Assembly: GCA_964494985.1 (NCBI GenBank)
Contig: CAZBUB010000001.1
Location: 75,377-139,376 of the forward strand
Length of the DNA stretch: 64,000 nt
Direction: 5' to 3'
Source of the DNA: CAZBUB01 sp964494985
GTDB lineage: Bacteria; Desulfobacterota; Desulfovibrionia; Desulfovibrionales; Desulfothermaceae
Position 1 is the first letter of the stretch, and the number at the start of each line of letters is the position of its first letter. The translations under genes and the position numbers were made by a program. Positions 9,110-17,419 of the stretch are shown here, in pieces. The notes beneath the pieces are model-generated. The model was not told where the DNA came from, made no database searches, and was given only the letters and a program-made list of their open reading frames with translations.

Positions 9110-10177
9110 ATGGATAAACATAAGGATAATTGGCAGCTGTGGCAGAAGAGGCTCGATCCTTTATTGTCAGCACCTGCAGCATTTTACTCTAGGGCAATGG
9201 GGCTGCGCAGGGCAGCCTACAGTAAGGGATGGCTGCGTTCCTGGCAGCCTCCTGTGCCCTGTATTTCAGTGGGCAACATTTGCTCAGGCGGAAGTGGCAA
9301 AACCCAGGTTTGTGCCTGGCTGTTGCAATGGGCACGGCAACAATGTCTCCAGCCCCTGCTGCTGAGCAGGGGGTATAAAGGCAGGCCACAGGAGCTGCCC
9401 TTGCTGGTCACCCTGGATACCCTGGCAAAAGAGTGCGGGGATGAGCCCTTGATGCTGGCCAGGCTGTTTCCAGAGGCCTATATAGCCGTAGATCCCAAAC
9501 GCAAAAGGGCTGGGAAGTGGTTCTTTACACGGGGAAGCGCGGACATTTGCATCCTGGACGACGGCTTTCAGCACCTTGCAGTCAAACGTGATTTAGATTT
9601 GGTCCTGTTCAGGTCCAGGGATCTGGAACAGGATTGGGGTCGGGTTTTACCCAGGGGGCCCTGGAGGGAAGGTTCGGAAGCTCTCAAGAGGGCCTCTGCT
9701 TTTTTGCTCAAAGCTGATTACCAAGAATTTCAGAGGCTTGAACCTAAGTTGCGCTTGAGGCTGGGTGGGCTGGGCAGGCCAATTTTTGGTTTTGTGCCCA
9801 GGATCAAAGCCATGCTGCGGCTGATAGATGGCTCTAGGCTGAGCCCTGACAAGTGGGAGGAAGACTATATTTTGTTGAGTGCTGTGGGGGATCCGCAAGG
9901 AGTAGAGCAGAGCATGACTTCCAGCCTGGGTCTTTGCCCTTTGCAGCATTTTGCCTTTCGAGACCACTTTTTTTTAGACCCCCAAAGCTGGCACAGGATA
10001 CTGAACAGGGCAAGTACCTTGAATGCCCAGGTGATCTGTACACCCAAGGATGCGGTCAAGCTGGAGGGTTTTGCCTCAAGCAGAGTTTGGACAGTAGAGC
10101 TGGAAGTGGAGTTTGGTTCTAGCCTTTTTGCTCCAACAGGCTTTCGGCAATGGCTGGAACAAAGCCTGGTCTTCTGA
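9110..10177 (+). CDS. lpxK: Tetraacyldisaccharide 4'-kinase
   Basis: Phosphorylates the 4' position of the lipid A disaccharide at the inner membrane, the sixth step of the Raetz pathway. The protein has an N-terminal membrane-associated helix (DPLLSAPAAFYSRAMGLRRAAY), then the P-loop NICSGGSGKTQ and the motifs LLSRGYKGR and ILDDGFQHLAVKRDLDLVLF. ATG 9110 gives 355 residues; a TTG at 9077 would add 11. The ribosome site is weak (AAGAAG about 12 bases upstream). It stands apart from the lpx genes at 18.9-22 kb. Confidence 0.94.
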   Translation: MDKHKDNWQLWQKRLDPLLSAPAAFYSRAMGLRRAAYSKGWLRSWQPPVPCISVGNICSGGSGKTQVCAWLLQWARQQCLQPLLLSRGYKGRPQELPLLVTLDTLAKECGDEPLMLARLFPEAYIAVDPKRKRAGKWFFTRGSADICILDDGFQHLAVKRDLDLVLFRSRDLEQDWGRVLPRGPWREGSEALKRASAFLLKADYQEFQRLEPKLRLRLGGLGRPIFGFVPRIKAMLRLIDGSRLSPDKWEEDYILLSAVGDPQGVEQSMTSSLGLCPLQHFAFRDHFFLDPQSWHRILNRASTLNAQVICTPKDAVKLEGFASSRVWTVELEVEFGSSLFAPTGFRQWLEQSLVF

Positions 10178-10257
10178 CATAAGCAGGCTTGAGATACAGG
10201 GGCTGGAAAGGATGTAGAGGCTTTAAAGCTTTAGCCTTTGTATTGGAAGAGTTGTTG

Positions 10258-10301
10258 GTTACCAGTTATCAGGTATCAGGTTCCAGGTACCAGTTGCCAG
10301 T
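10258..10301. repeat. Short degenerate CCAGTT/CAGGTATC tandem repeat
   Basis: Between the convergent lpxK and HEAT-like genes lies a run in which CCAGTT, TATCAGG and CCAGGTACC alternate with a period of about 8-10 bases. It is a low-complexity direct repeat with no open frame. Such tracts are common between convergent genes and I infer no function. Confidence 0.5.
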
Positions 10302-10320
10302 TTGTATGGAAAAAAAGGGG

Positions 10321-11070
10321 CTAAACCTGGGGAACTGAGAGTATTTTGCTTTTTTCTCCTAGGCCCAGGGTAGCTATTTGCTGCAGGGGTTGTTCAAACA
10401 GCTGCAGATTCCAGTAAAAATGCAAGGAGATATCTGGTATACGCTGGATCCTGTGCAAAAGTCCCTGCAACACCTTTGGCTCGGGCTGCAGGCTGCCTAT
10501 AAGCAATGCTGCGCAGGCCAGGATGAAGGGATCGTCCTGCTCCTGTTCCAGGCAATTGCGGATTTCCTCAAAGTGGGTGGCGAGCAGCTGAGGTTTTGTT
10601 TGGCCCAGTCTGGCCAATCCCCAGTAAGCCCCTCGGCGCAAGGGGGTATATTCCAGATAGTTGCCCGGCTCAAAGGCAGGATTAATGAAGGATAGCAAAA
10701 TCTTGTGGTATTCTAAAGCCAACTGCTCGCTGTTGGCCAGGATCTCGCCTATGGCTTCCGGAGCTCCCCAGCCAATGCCCCCGGATTCATCGTTGAGGCT
10801 CCAGGTCAATCTGCGCTGGACCACCCTGGCTGCCTCCTGGCCTTGCTCTTGGATCAGCCTGGGCAAAAGTATGCCGAAGCTGGAGATGCCGTGCCAGCGA
10901 AGCTGATCCGAGCCCGAGCACAGGGTGCCGAACAAGGGGGATATCAGCCTTTTGGCTGGGATTTCCTGCAGCCTGTGCAGCTCCTCTTGCCAATCTTCCT
11001 GGCCCAAGATTTTATAAATATGATTTTTGATCCGCCTGCCGCTTAGCGCATGGTTTGCTGGTTCAGACAC
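10321..11070 (-). CDS. HEAT-like repeat protein of the DVU0298 type
   Basis: 249-residue soluble, helix-rich protein without signal peptide or membrane segments. The segment NDESGGIGWGAPEAIGEIL and the paired helices that follow resemble the HEAT-like family I recall as DVU0298 in Desulfovibrio; I have not checked this. No catalytic motif is visible. It lies 57 bases downstream of the rubredoxin gene on the same strand, with the strong palindrome at 11091-11118 between them, so it may not share the rubredoxin transcript. Function unknown. Confidence 0.7.
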   Translation of the reverse strand: MSEPANHALSGRRIKNHIYKILGQEDWQEELHRLQEIPAKRLISPLFGTLCSGSDQLRWHGISSFGILLPRLIQEQGQEAARVVQRRLTWSLNDESGGIGWGAPEAIGEILANSEQLALEYHKILLSFINPAFEPGNYLEYTPLRRGAYWGLARLGQTKPQLLATHFEEIRNCLEQEQDDPFILACAALLIGSLQPEPKVLQGLLHRIQRIPDISLHFYWNLQLFEQPLQQIATLGLGEKSKILSVPQV

Positions 11071-11090
11071 GCCTGTTCTCCTGGCATAAT

Positions 11091-11118
11091 AGGCCGGCTG
11101 CTGGTCAGCAGCCGGCCT
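11091..11118. terminator. Strong palindrome, likely terminator after rubredoxin
   Basis: AGGCCGGCTGCTG and its exact reverse complement are separated by 2 bases: a 13-bp perfect stem, GC-rich. It begins 10 bases beyond the rubredoxin stop. On the minus strand it is followed only by ATTAT; on the plus strand a T run lies 5 bases further (TTTTTT), so the classic form faces the plus strand. It may separate the rubredoxin transcript from the HEAT-like gene. Confidence 0.6.
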
Positions 11119-11127
11119 GTAGGTTTT

Positions 11128-11286
11128 TTATTCAGGGGAGAACTCGTCCTTGCTGGCTCCGCAGATAGGGCAGACCCAGTCATCAGGAAGGTCCTCGAAC
11201 TTGGTGCCGGCTGGAATGTTATTGTCCGGATCTCCTGCTTCTGGATCGTAAATGTAGCCGCAGACTCCGCATACCCATCTTTGCAT
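11128..11286 (-). CDS. rub: Rubredoxin
   Basis: Small iron-sulfur electron carrier, 52 residues, with four Cys ligands for one iron: Cys6/Cys9 (CGVCGYIYDP) and Cys39/Cys42 (WVCPICG). Starts at ATG 11286 with GAGGAG 6 bases upstream and ends at TAA 11128. It follows the superoxide reductase gene at a 26-base gap. In sulfate reducers rubredoxin reduces this enzyme, so the pair forms a superoxide detoxification unit. The N-terminal Cys pair is canonical, in contrast to the second rubredoxin at 44267. Confidence 0.95.
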   Translation of the reverse strand: MQRWVCGVCGYIYDPEAGDPDNNIPAGTKFEDLPDDWVCPICGASKDEFSPE

Positions 11287-11312
11287 TTGCTCCTCCTGTT
11301 TTGGATTTAGTT

Positions 11313-11693
11313 TTAGGCCTGGGCTTCCCAGAGCCCATGGATGTTGCAGTACTCCCTGGCGGTGATCTGCTCGGCCTGGATGCAGAACTCAGCCTCTGGT
11401 TGCTCTCCCGGGTTAAGGAACTGGCGGTAGGCCTTGCCGTCTGCTATGAGCTCTACCCATTCGATGTAGTGCTTTTCCTCCATGGGATGGGCTACTGAGC
11501 CAACCTTGACCTTGTAGCCTTGGGCTGTCTTTTCCAGGACTGGAACGTGCTTTTCCTGGGCTGCGTCCACTGTTCCGGCTTGGATCAGCTGCATGGGCTG
11601 TCCACAGCAAACCAGTTCCCCTGCTCCGCCATGCTGCACTTCTACAATGTTCCCACAAACATTGCACTTGTAAATTTCCAGTTGTTTGGCCAT
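11313..11693 (-). CDS. dfx: Desulfoferrodoxin (superoxide reductase, 2Fe type)
   Basis: Reduces superoxide to peroxide in the cytoplasm without producing oxygen. 126 residues with both domains: the desulforedoxin domain (Cys10, Cys13, Cys29, Cys30) and the catalytic domain whose iron is held by His49, His69, His75, His119 and Cys116 (EKHVP, HPMEEKHY, CNIHGLW). Glu47 and Lys48, which assist catalysis in the family, are present. ATG 11693 has AAGGAG 8 bases upstream. First gene of the dfx-rubredoxin pair, with a promoter and a Fur-like box upstream. Confidence 0.96.
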   Translation of the reverse strand: MAKQLEIYKCNVCGNIVEVQHGGAGELVCCGQPMQLIQAGTVDAAQEKHVPVLEKTAQGYKVKVGSVAHPMEEKHYIEWVELIADGKAYRQFLNPGEQPEAEFCIQAEQITAREYCNIHGLWEAQA

Positions 11694-11713
11694 TGCTACT
11701 TCTCCTTGTTTAA

Positions 11714-11742
11714 ATTTTAAGAATAATTCTACTATGCTTCAA
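11714..11742 (-). promoter_or_regulatory. Predicted sigma-70 promoter for dfx
   Basis: Reading the minus strand, TTGAAG (11742-11737) and TAAAAT (11719-11714) are separated by exactly 17 bases. Transcription would start near 11707, giving a leader of only about 14 bases that begins at the AAGGAG ribosome site. The short leader is a weak point; a second candidate, TTGACA at 11814-11809 beside the Fur-like box, would give a longer one. Confidence 0.5.
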
Positions 11743-11782
11743 AAGTGTGCTGAGATCAAGCCCTGGGCTTCATCCTTTACAA

Positions 11783-11801
11783 GATAACAGTAATGATTAT
11801 C
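11783..11801. promoter_or_regulatory. Fur/PerR-like operator upstream of dfx
   Basis: GATAACAGTAATGATTATC matches the classical 19-base Fur box at 15 positions by eye and is an inverted repeat GATAA...TTATC, nested inside a wider CAAGAT...ATCTTG repeat (11780-11810). It lies just downstream of a perfect TTGACA -35 element on the minus strand, where a repressor would block transcription. Iron or peroxide control of superoxide reductase fits the biology. Fur and PerR cannot be separated on sequence alone. Confidence 0.5.
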
Positions 11802-11906
11802 TAAATCTTGTCAATATTACTCTATCAACTTGTCAAAGCCAAGGGGCTTATATTGATTTCAGGACTACTCAGGCTTGAGCCAGGAACAATAAGCATTATG
11901 GCAGGT

Positions 11907-13022
11907 TCAGTATTGCTTAAAGATGAATCTGCGCATGGACACATTCAGTACCAGACCCAACAAACAGAAGTTAAGCACTGTGGAGCTGCCGCCGTAGCTC
12001 AGAAAAGGCAAGGGGATGCCCACCACCGGTGTCAGGCCCAGAACCATGGCCAAGTTGATCAGGATTTGCCAGTAGAAGTAGAAGAATATGCCCAGACACA
12101 AGAAGCTGCCCAGGCTGTCCTTGGATGTTTGTATTACCTGCATGACCTGCAGCAGAAAAAGGCAGAACAGGACCAGCAAAAAGAAGCAGCCCACAAAACC
12201 CCATTCCTCACCAAAAACAGCAAGTACAAAATCAGTGTGCTTCTCAGGCAAAAATCTGAGCTGGCTTTGGGTGCCCTCCAGGAACCCTTTGCCCCAGAAC
12301 TGGCCCGAGCCAATGGCTATCTGAGATTGGAGGATGTTGTAGCCTGAGCCCAAGGGATCGGTTTCTGGATTTAAAAAGCTCAGGATACGTTGTTTTTGGT
12401 AGTCTTTGAGGAAAAACCAGCCCAGAGGGGTTACTACTGGCACAGCAGCTGCCAGGCAGAAGTAGACATTTTTTTGCAGGCCCTTGTACAAAAGCATGCC
12501 AAAGAAGATGAGCAGGATATTCAAGCTGGAACCCAGGTCTGGCTGCAAAACAATCAGGATGCAGGGCAAGAGAACCAATCCCAGGAGTTTGCCCAAGGAG
12601 GCCAAGTCCAATTTGCCAGGCATCTTGGCCAGGAAGTAGGCAGTGAGCAGGATCACGCTCAGCTTGGCCAGCTCGGTGGGCTGAAAGCTTATGAAGCTCA
12701 GGGATATCCAGCGCTTGGATCCGAACCTTGCTGACTCGAATAAGAGTATCCAGATCAAGAGAAAAATGCTTAAGCAAAACAAAGGCCAGACCAGGCTCTT
12801 CAAATGCCGGTAGTCGAAGCCAAGGCAGACAACAAGGCCGAGCAGCCCTGCAGAGCCCCAAAAAAGCTGTTTTTTGTAGAAATACACAGTGGACATGCCA
12901 TTTTCCAGGCGCAGGGAGCTTGCAGAGTATAGGTTCAAGACACCCAGGGCAGTCAAAAGCAGGGCTAAGAATAAAAGTGTCCAGTTGAAATGGGAGAATA
13001 GCCTGCGATCAAATGGAGACAT
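11907..13022 (-). CDS. rodA: Rod-shape peptidoglycan glycosyltransferase RodA
   Basis: SEDS-family membrane enzyme that polymerises lipid II for cell elongation, working with PBP2. The 371-residue protein has about ten membrane segments and the family motifs NLYSASS, GSKRWISLSFISFQPTELAKLS (split here over the fourth segment) and PLPFLSYGGSS near the end. I chose ATG 13022, which starts 23 bases after the mrdA stop; a longer in-frame extension to 13190 lies within mrdA and is hydrophilic. Last gene of the mreBCD-mrdA-rodA operon. Confidence 0.94.
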   Translation of the reverse strand: MSPFDRRLFSHFNWTLLFLALLLTALGVLNLYSASSLRLENGMSTVYFYKKQLFWGSAGLLGLVVCLGFDYRHLKSLVWPLFCLSIFLLIWILLFESARFGSKRWISLSFISFQPTELAKLSVILLTAYFLAKMPGKLDLASLGKLLGLVLLPCILIVLQPDLGSSLNILLIFFGMLLYKGLQKNVYFCLAAAVPVVTPLGWFFLKDYQKQRILSFLNPETDPLGSGYNILQSQIAIGSGQFWGKGFLEGTQSQLRFLPEKHTDFVLAVFGEEWGFVGCFFLLVLFCLFLLQVMQVIQTSKDSLGSFLCLGIFFYFYWQILINLAMVLGLTPVVGIPLPFLSYGGSSTVLNFCLLGLVLNVSMRRFIFKQY

Positions 13023-13044
13023 ACGCTTGTCCTGCCAGTCTGGG

Positions 13045-14847
13045 TCAGTTTTCGGAGTGGCTCTTGTCCTGTTCCCGCAGGAACAGGTAGTCATAAATAG
13101 ATTTGACAATGGGGCCTGCAGTTGATCCGCCCATGCCGCCGTGCTCCACCAGGGCCACCACCACATAGTTTTCTTCGCCCTTTTGAGCAAAGCTGGCCAT
13201 CCAGGCGTGGTGCCTGAAATTGTATGGAATCTCCTCTTGATCTTTGTCCTCGTGCTCCTCCAAAAGTCTCATGACCTGGGCCGTGCCTGTCTTGCCCCCT
13301 ATCTTGACCCCAGGGGTGCGCAGCCTCCAGGCCGTACCATGGGGCTGCTCCACAGTGGCCACCATAGCCTCTTGCAGAATCTGGAGCTGCTTTTGATTCA
13401 AGGGGAGCCTGGCTTGGAGCTGGGGTTTTTTATCCAGAAGAAGCTGAGGCTTATAGAGTTTGCCCCCGTTGACCAGGGCAGCAAAATACCTGGCAATCTG
13501 TAAAGGAGTTACCTGGATGTAGCCTTGACCAATGGACATATTGACGGTGTCTCCCCCCTGCCATCTGGAACCGAATCTGCGCAGCTTCCATTCCCGGTCC
13601 GGGATTGTCCCTGGATGTTCATTGGGGATATCTATGCCGGTGCGGGAGTGAAATCCATATTCTTTGGCAAAGCTGCTTATTTTTTCCACTCCCAGCTCTT
13701 CCCCGAGTTTATAAAAGTACACATCGCAGGATTGTTTCAAGGCTTCCTGCAAATCTACTCTGCCGTGCCCGCCTTTTTTCCAGCATCGAAATACCCTGCG
13801 GCCTACTCGGTAATGTCCAGGGCAGTAGACAGTATCATCTGGGTTTATCTGCCCATGTTCCAGAGCAGCTGCGGCTATGACAAGTTTGAACACCGAGGCT
13901 GGAGGGTAGGTCGTTTGCAGACAGCGGTTGAGCAGTGGATGACCAGGACTCGAGAGAAATTTCTTCCACTGCTTGCTGGATATTCCATGCACAAAGCGGT
14001 TGTTGTCAAACCCAGGCTTGCTGACCAAGGCCAATACCTTGCCCTGATCGGGATCCATAACAATTAGGGCTCCAGAGTGATCCTGGAGTTGATGCCAAGC
14101 GAACTCCTGCAGCTTGAGGTCAATGCTCAGTTTGAGGTCTTGTCCTGGCTCAGGCTCCTTGAGCACTGTCTCTTTAAGGGTCCTGCCCTGGGCATTGACT
14201 TGGAGCTGCTTGAGCCCCTTGCTGCCCCGCAGCTGCTTGTCAAAGGTCTTTTCCAGGCCATGCTTGCCCACATTGTCCGCTAACCTCAGGTCAGGATTTG
14301 CCTCTAACTCTTTTTTATTGGCCTGGGCCACATAACCCAAAACATGGGCCAGCAATTTGTCTTGGGGGTAGGTTCGCAAAGGTTTGGGAACAATGCGCAG
14401 TTCCGGCCAATCCAAGAGCTGGGATTCGATCTTGGCCAGCTCCTCGAAATCCAGGTTGGGAACCAGTATCTGTCTGGCAAAGGGTTTAACTTGCTGTTTG
14501 TCCTGTTCAAATCTTTTGCGCAGCCCTGCGTAGTCCTCTCCGGTCCATTGGCTGACTTGCTGCAAGGCAGCCTCTATATCTGGGGAGTCCTCTCTAATGA
14601 TGGCCAGACCATATGCAGGCAGATTCTCTGCCAGTAAGGTGCCGTTTCTATCCCGGATCAAGCCCCTGGGCGCATGGATGGACTGCTGTCTGGCAATATT
14701 TTCCCTGGCCTTCTCTGCGTAGCTGTCCCCTTTGTAAATCTGGAAATACCAGAGCCGCAGGCCAATCATGCAAAACAGTGCCAGCACCAAAGCCTGTAGT
14801 AAAAATAACCTGGATTTGCTTTCCTTTTCCCTGTGCTGGTCAAACAT
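13045..14847 (-). CDS. mrdA: Penicillin-binding protein 2 (class B transpeptidase)
   Basis: Cross-links peptidoglycan during elongation; partner of RodA. 600 residues: one N-terminal membrane anchor (about 17-37), the pedestal/dimerisation domain (about 60-230) and the transpeptidase domain with its three motifs: Ser318-x-x-Lys321 (PASVFKL), Ser373-x-Asp375 (QSCDVYF) and Lys519-Thr-Gly (GKTGTAQ). Ser318 is the acyl-enzyme nucleophile and beta-lactam target. The start overlaps the 3' end of mreD by 8 bases. Confidence 0.96.
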   Translation of the reverse strand: MFDQHREKESKSRLFLLQALVLALFCMIGLRLWYFQIYKGDSYAEKARENIARQQSIHAPRGLIRDRNGTLLAENLPAYGLAIIREDSPDIEAALQQVSQWTGEDYAGLRKRFEQDKQQVKPFARQILVPNLDFEELAKIESQLLDWPELRIVPKPLRTYPQDKLLAHVLGYVAQANKKELEANPDLRLADNVGKHGLEKTFDKQLRGSKGLKQLQVNAQGRTLKETVLKEPEPGQDLKLSIDLKLQEFAWHQLQDHSGALIVMDPDQGKVLALVSKPGFDNNRFVHGISSKQWKKFLSSPGHPLLNRCLQTTYPPASVFKLVIAAAALEHGQINPDDTVYCPGHYRVGRRVFRCWKKGGHGRVDLQEALKQSCDVYFYKLGEELGVEKISSFAKEYGFHSRTGIDIPNEHPGTIPDREWKLRRFGSRWQGGDTVNMSIGQGYIQVTPLQIARYFAALVNGGKLYKPQLLLDKKPQLQARLPLNQKQLQILQEAMVATVEQPHGTAWRLRTPGVKIGGKTGTAQVMRLLEEHEDKDQEEIPYNFRHHAWMASFAQKGEENYVVVALVEHGGMGGSTAGPIVKSIYDYLFLREQDKSHSEN

Positions 14848-15301
14848 ATTTTTCCCTAACTAGCCGGTTTTTAAGGCCCAGGAGCAAAGACCAGAACAAA
14901 GGCACAGCCACAATTGTCTGCAAGGACTGCTGCAGTATCTGACCCTTGGGCACTTGCAATTCCTGGAGCCCGCTTAGCAGGTGGAGGCACAAATACTGCC
15001 AAAATCCGGCAAAGACTGAGATCAGAAATATGAACAAGAAACCCCTGGTATCCAACAGGACTCTTGCAAAATGAAAAACAAGGATCAGGCCTGCGTACCA
15101 AAGAAGGGAGGTGCCGAAATACATGCTGCCGCTTCCTTCCTGGATCACGATCCACAAGGGCAGTAGCCAGCCCAGCCTGGGGAAGTCTCGCTGCTGTAGC
15201 AAGAGGAGCAAGGCTGGGGCAAATAGGTCTGGACCCGGAAAGATTGCCTGGAACCAAATCGCGAGCAGAGTATACAAAAACCAGAACAGTGCAGGGGCCA
15301 T
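14840..15301 (-). CDS. mreD: Rod shape-determining membrane protein MreD
   Basis: Integral inner-membrane protein of the elongasome that links MreB and MreC to the wall synthases. 153 residues, almost entirely hydrophobic with about five membrane helices. Similarity at family level is weak, as usual for MreD, but the position between mreC and mrdA with only 2 bases to mreC and 8 bases of overlap with mrdA makes the assignment safe. Confidence 0.88.
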   Translation of the reverse strand: MAPALFWFLYTLLAIWFQAIFPGPDLFAPALLLLLQQRDFPRLGWLLPLWIVIQEGSGSMYFGTSLLWYAGLILVFHFARVLLDTRGFLFIFLISVFAGFWQYLCLHLLSGLQELQVPKGQILQQSLQTIVAVPLFWSLLLGLKNRLVREKYV

Positions 15302-15303
15302 GC

Positions 15304-16155
15304 TTATTGCCCTTCTTCCTGCTCCAGGGCTTGGTTCTTCTGCTTCAAAAGCAGGACTTCTTCCAGGTTTTGCAGTTCCACCAGTGGCTTGGCCAGCACT
15401 TGCTGGAAAAGCGAAAGCTCGGAGTGTCGGATTTGTTCTACTCTGGCCACAGGCAGACCCTTGGGAAAGATCCCGGCCAGACCTGAGGTGACCAGCTGTT
15501 CCCGGCTGAAAAGGGGAGCGTTTTGGCCGACATATTTTACCTGCAGGGATTTGTCTGGCCCTTGGCCCTGGATGATGGCGTTGTTGCGCGTTTGCTGGCT
15601 CAAGACCGGGATGTGGCTGTTGGGGTCAGTCAACAGCAGCACTGTAGAAAAGTTTAGACTAGCTCGGCGCACCCTGCCTACTACTCCCTTGGGAGTCACC
15701 ACTGGCATATCTTTGCGTATCCCTTGCTGAGTACCCTTGTTAATCAAGAAGGTTTTGAGCAGAGAGTTGGGGCCAGTACGATGGGCAATTATCCTGGCAG
15801 CCTGGTAATCCCAATCCTCTGGAGGATTTAGCTCCAAAAGGGCTCTTAGCCGCTCAGCCTCTGCAGCCTGGTTTCTGAGCTCTGCCAGGCGCAGGTGTAA
15901 CTCTTGTAGCCTTTGCTCCAGGTTTTGGTTCTTTTTTTCTACCTGCTGCAGGTAAATATACCTGGACCAGAAATCCTGGGTTTTGTGCTGGAGCCATTTT
16001 CCAGGAGCTAAGACCCAGCCCACAAACTCCAATCCTGTATAACTGGCGAGCTGGTCCAGGTGACCGGTCTTCCAATTCCAGGTATACAGGGTCAGATACA
16101 GGATTACAGGGATCAGGAAAACGAGTACTATGCTTTTGGGCTTGGAAAAGCGCAA
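15304..16155 (-). CDS. mreC: Rod shape-determining protein MreC
   Basis: Periplasmic scaffold of the elongation complex, anchored by one N-terminal helix (about residues 8-26), followed by a coiled coil (about 70-110, rich in Leu, Gln and Glu) and two beta-barrel domains. Typical motifs are ARIIAHRTG...KTFLINKGTQQGI and GVVGRVRRASLNFSTVLLLTDPN. 283 residues is usual. The C-terminal tail is Glu/Gln-rich. Its ATG lies one base after the mreB stop. Confidence 0.93.
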   Translation of the reverse strand: MRFSKPKSIVLVFLIPVILYLTLYTWNWKTGHLDQLASYTGLEFVGWVLAPGKWLQHKTQDFWSRYIYLQQVEKKNQNLEQRLQELHLRLAELRNQAAEAERLRALLELNPPEDWDYQAARIIAHRTGPNSLLKTFLINKGTQQGIRKDMPVVTPKGVVGRVRRASLNFSTVLLLTDPNSHIPVLSQQTRNNAIIQGQGPDKSLQVKYVGQNAPLFSREQLVTSGLAGIFPKGLPVARVEQIRHSELSLFQQVLAKPLVELQNLEEVLLLKQKNQALEQEEGQ

Positions 16156-16156
16156 A

Positions 16157-17200
16157 TCAGTCTATAGTCACTTCTTTGAGGATGTCCAAGTTGTCCAGGA
16201 CCTTGCCTGAGCCTATCACTACAGTGGACAAAGGATCGTCCACCAGGGTGATAGGTAGTTGGGTTTCCTCCCTGAGCAGCTGATCCAGCCCCTTGAGCAG
16301 GGCTCCGCCGCCGGTGAGGACAATACCTCGGTCCACGATGTCCGCAGCCAGCTCAGGCGGGGTTTGCTCCAGGGCCATGCGCACCGCCTGTACAATGCTA
16401 TCCACCTCCTCGGAAATGGCCTTTCTGATCTCATCGGTGTTTACGGTCAGATGTTGGGGGATCCCAGAAACCAAATCTCGACCCTTGACTTCCAATTGTT
16501 CCTGGTCGTATTCCCCTGGATAGGCAGAACCTATCTTTTGCTTTATCTTTTCCGCGTTGCCCAGGCCGATCAGCAGATTGTATTTGCGCTTAATGTGATG
16601 CAGGATGGATTCATCCATCTTGTCGCCTCCAAGACGGATGGACTTGCTGTAAACTATTCCGGCCAGGGAGATCACAGCCACCTCAGTAGTGCCGCCGCCT
16701 ATATCCACCACCATGTTGGAGGTAGGCTCTGTGATGGGCAGATTCGCCCCTATGGCAGCGGCCATGGGCTCCTCTATCAGATAGACCTCCCTGGCTCCTG
16801 CGCTTTGGGCCGATTCCTTGACCGCCCTTTTCTCCACCTGAGTAATCCCCGTAGGCACGCAGATTATGATCCTGGGCCTTACCAGCCTCCTGCTGTTGTG
16901 CACCTGGGAAATGAAGTAGCGCAGCATGGATTCAGTGATCTCAAAGTCAGCAATCACACCGTCCTTCATGGGCCGCACAGCTATAATATTCCCCGGTGTT
17001 CTGCCCAGCATGCGCTTGGCTTCGTTGCCCACAGCCAGAACTTTGCTGGTACCCTTGTTATCCTTTTTTACAGCCACCACAGAAGGTTCGTTAATAACCA
17101 CCCCTTTGCCCTTGACATATACACAGGTGTTTGCTGTGCCCAAATCTATGGCTAGGTCATTGGAAAAGACCCCTAGCACTCTGTTGAATACGTTGGCCAT
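16157..17200 (-). CDS. mreB: Rod shape-determining actin MreB
   Basis: Bacterial actin whose membrane-bound filaments guide wall synthesis. 347 residues with the actin-fold ATP motifs: phosphate 1 AIDLGTANTCVYVKGKG (near residue 17), VVDIGGGTTEVAVISL (phosphate 2) and GIVLTGGGALLKGL (adenosine). The start ATG 17200 is followed by MreB-typical NVFNRVLGVFSNDL. First gene of the five-gene shape operon and preceded by a well-formed promoter. Confidence 0.97.
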   Translation of the reverse strand: MANVFNRVLGVFSNDLAIDLGTANTCVYVKGKGVVINEPSVVAVKKDNKGTSKVLAVGNEAKRMLGRTPGNIIAVRPMKDGVIADFEITESMLRYFISQVHNSRRLVRPRIIICVPTGITQVEKRAVKESAQSAGAREVYLIEEPMAAAIGANLPITEPTSNMVVDIGGGTTEVAVISLAGIVYSKSIRLGGDKMDESILHHIKRKYNLLIGLGNAEKIKQKIGSAYPGEYDQEQLEVKGRDLVSGIPQHLTVNTDEIRKAISEEVDSIVQAVRMALEQTPPELAADIVDRGIVLTGGGALLKGLDQLLREETQLPITLVDDPLSTVVIGSGKVLDNLDILKEVTID

Positions 17201-17339
17201 ACTACCTCGCTTCAGCCTGGTCTAGAATTGTGTTCCCTGATTCTTGCCTCTATCTGCATTCCCTGCCTGGCTTGTATCCCTCAAAAGGGCGTGCTAAGCT
17301 TCACAATAAAAGGGCATGGGTTTGTATTGCGAAAATTAT

Positions 17340-17369
17340 ATTATAGCAGGCTTGCCACCAGATTTACAA
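17340..17369 (-). promoter_or_regulatory. Promoter of the mreB-rodA operon
   Basis: On the minus strand TTGTAA (17369-17364) and a perfect TATAAT (17345-17340) are 18 bases apart. The predicted start near 17333 leaves a leader of about 130 bases before mreB. The region also separates the divergent YhcC-type gene (17420), so both transcripts probably begin here. Confidence 0.6.
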
Positions 17370-17419
17370 GCGCAAAATCTTGGCCCTGCTGGCAAGGTTA
17401 GCCTAGGTACCTGGCTGTG

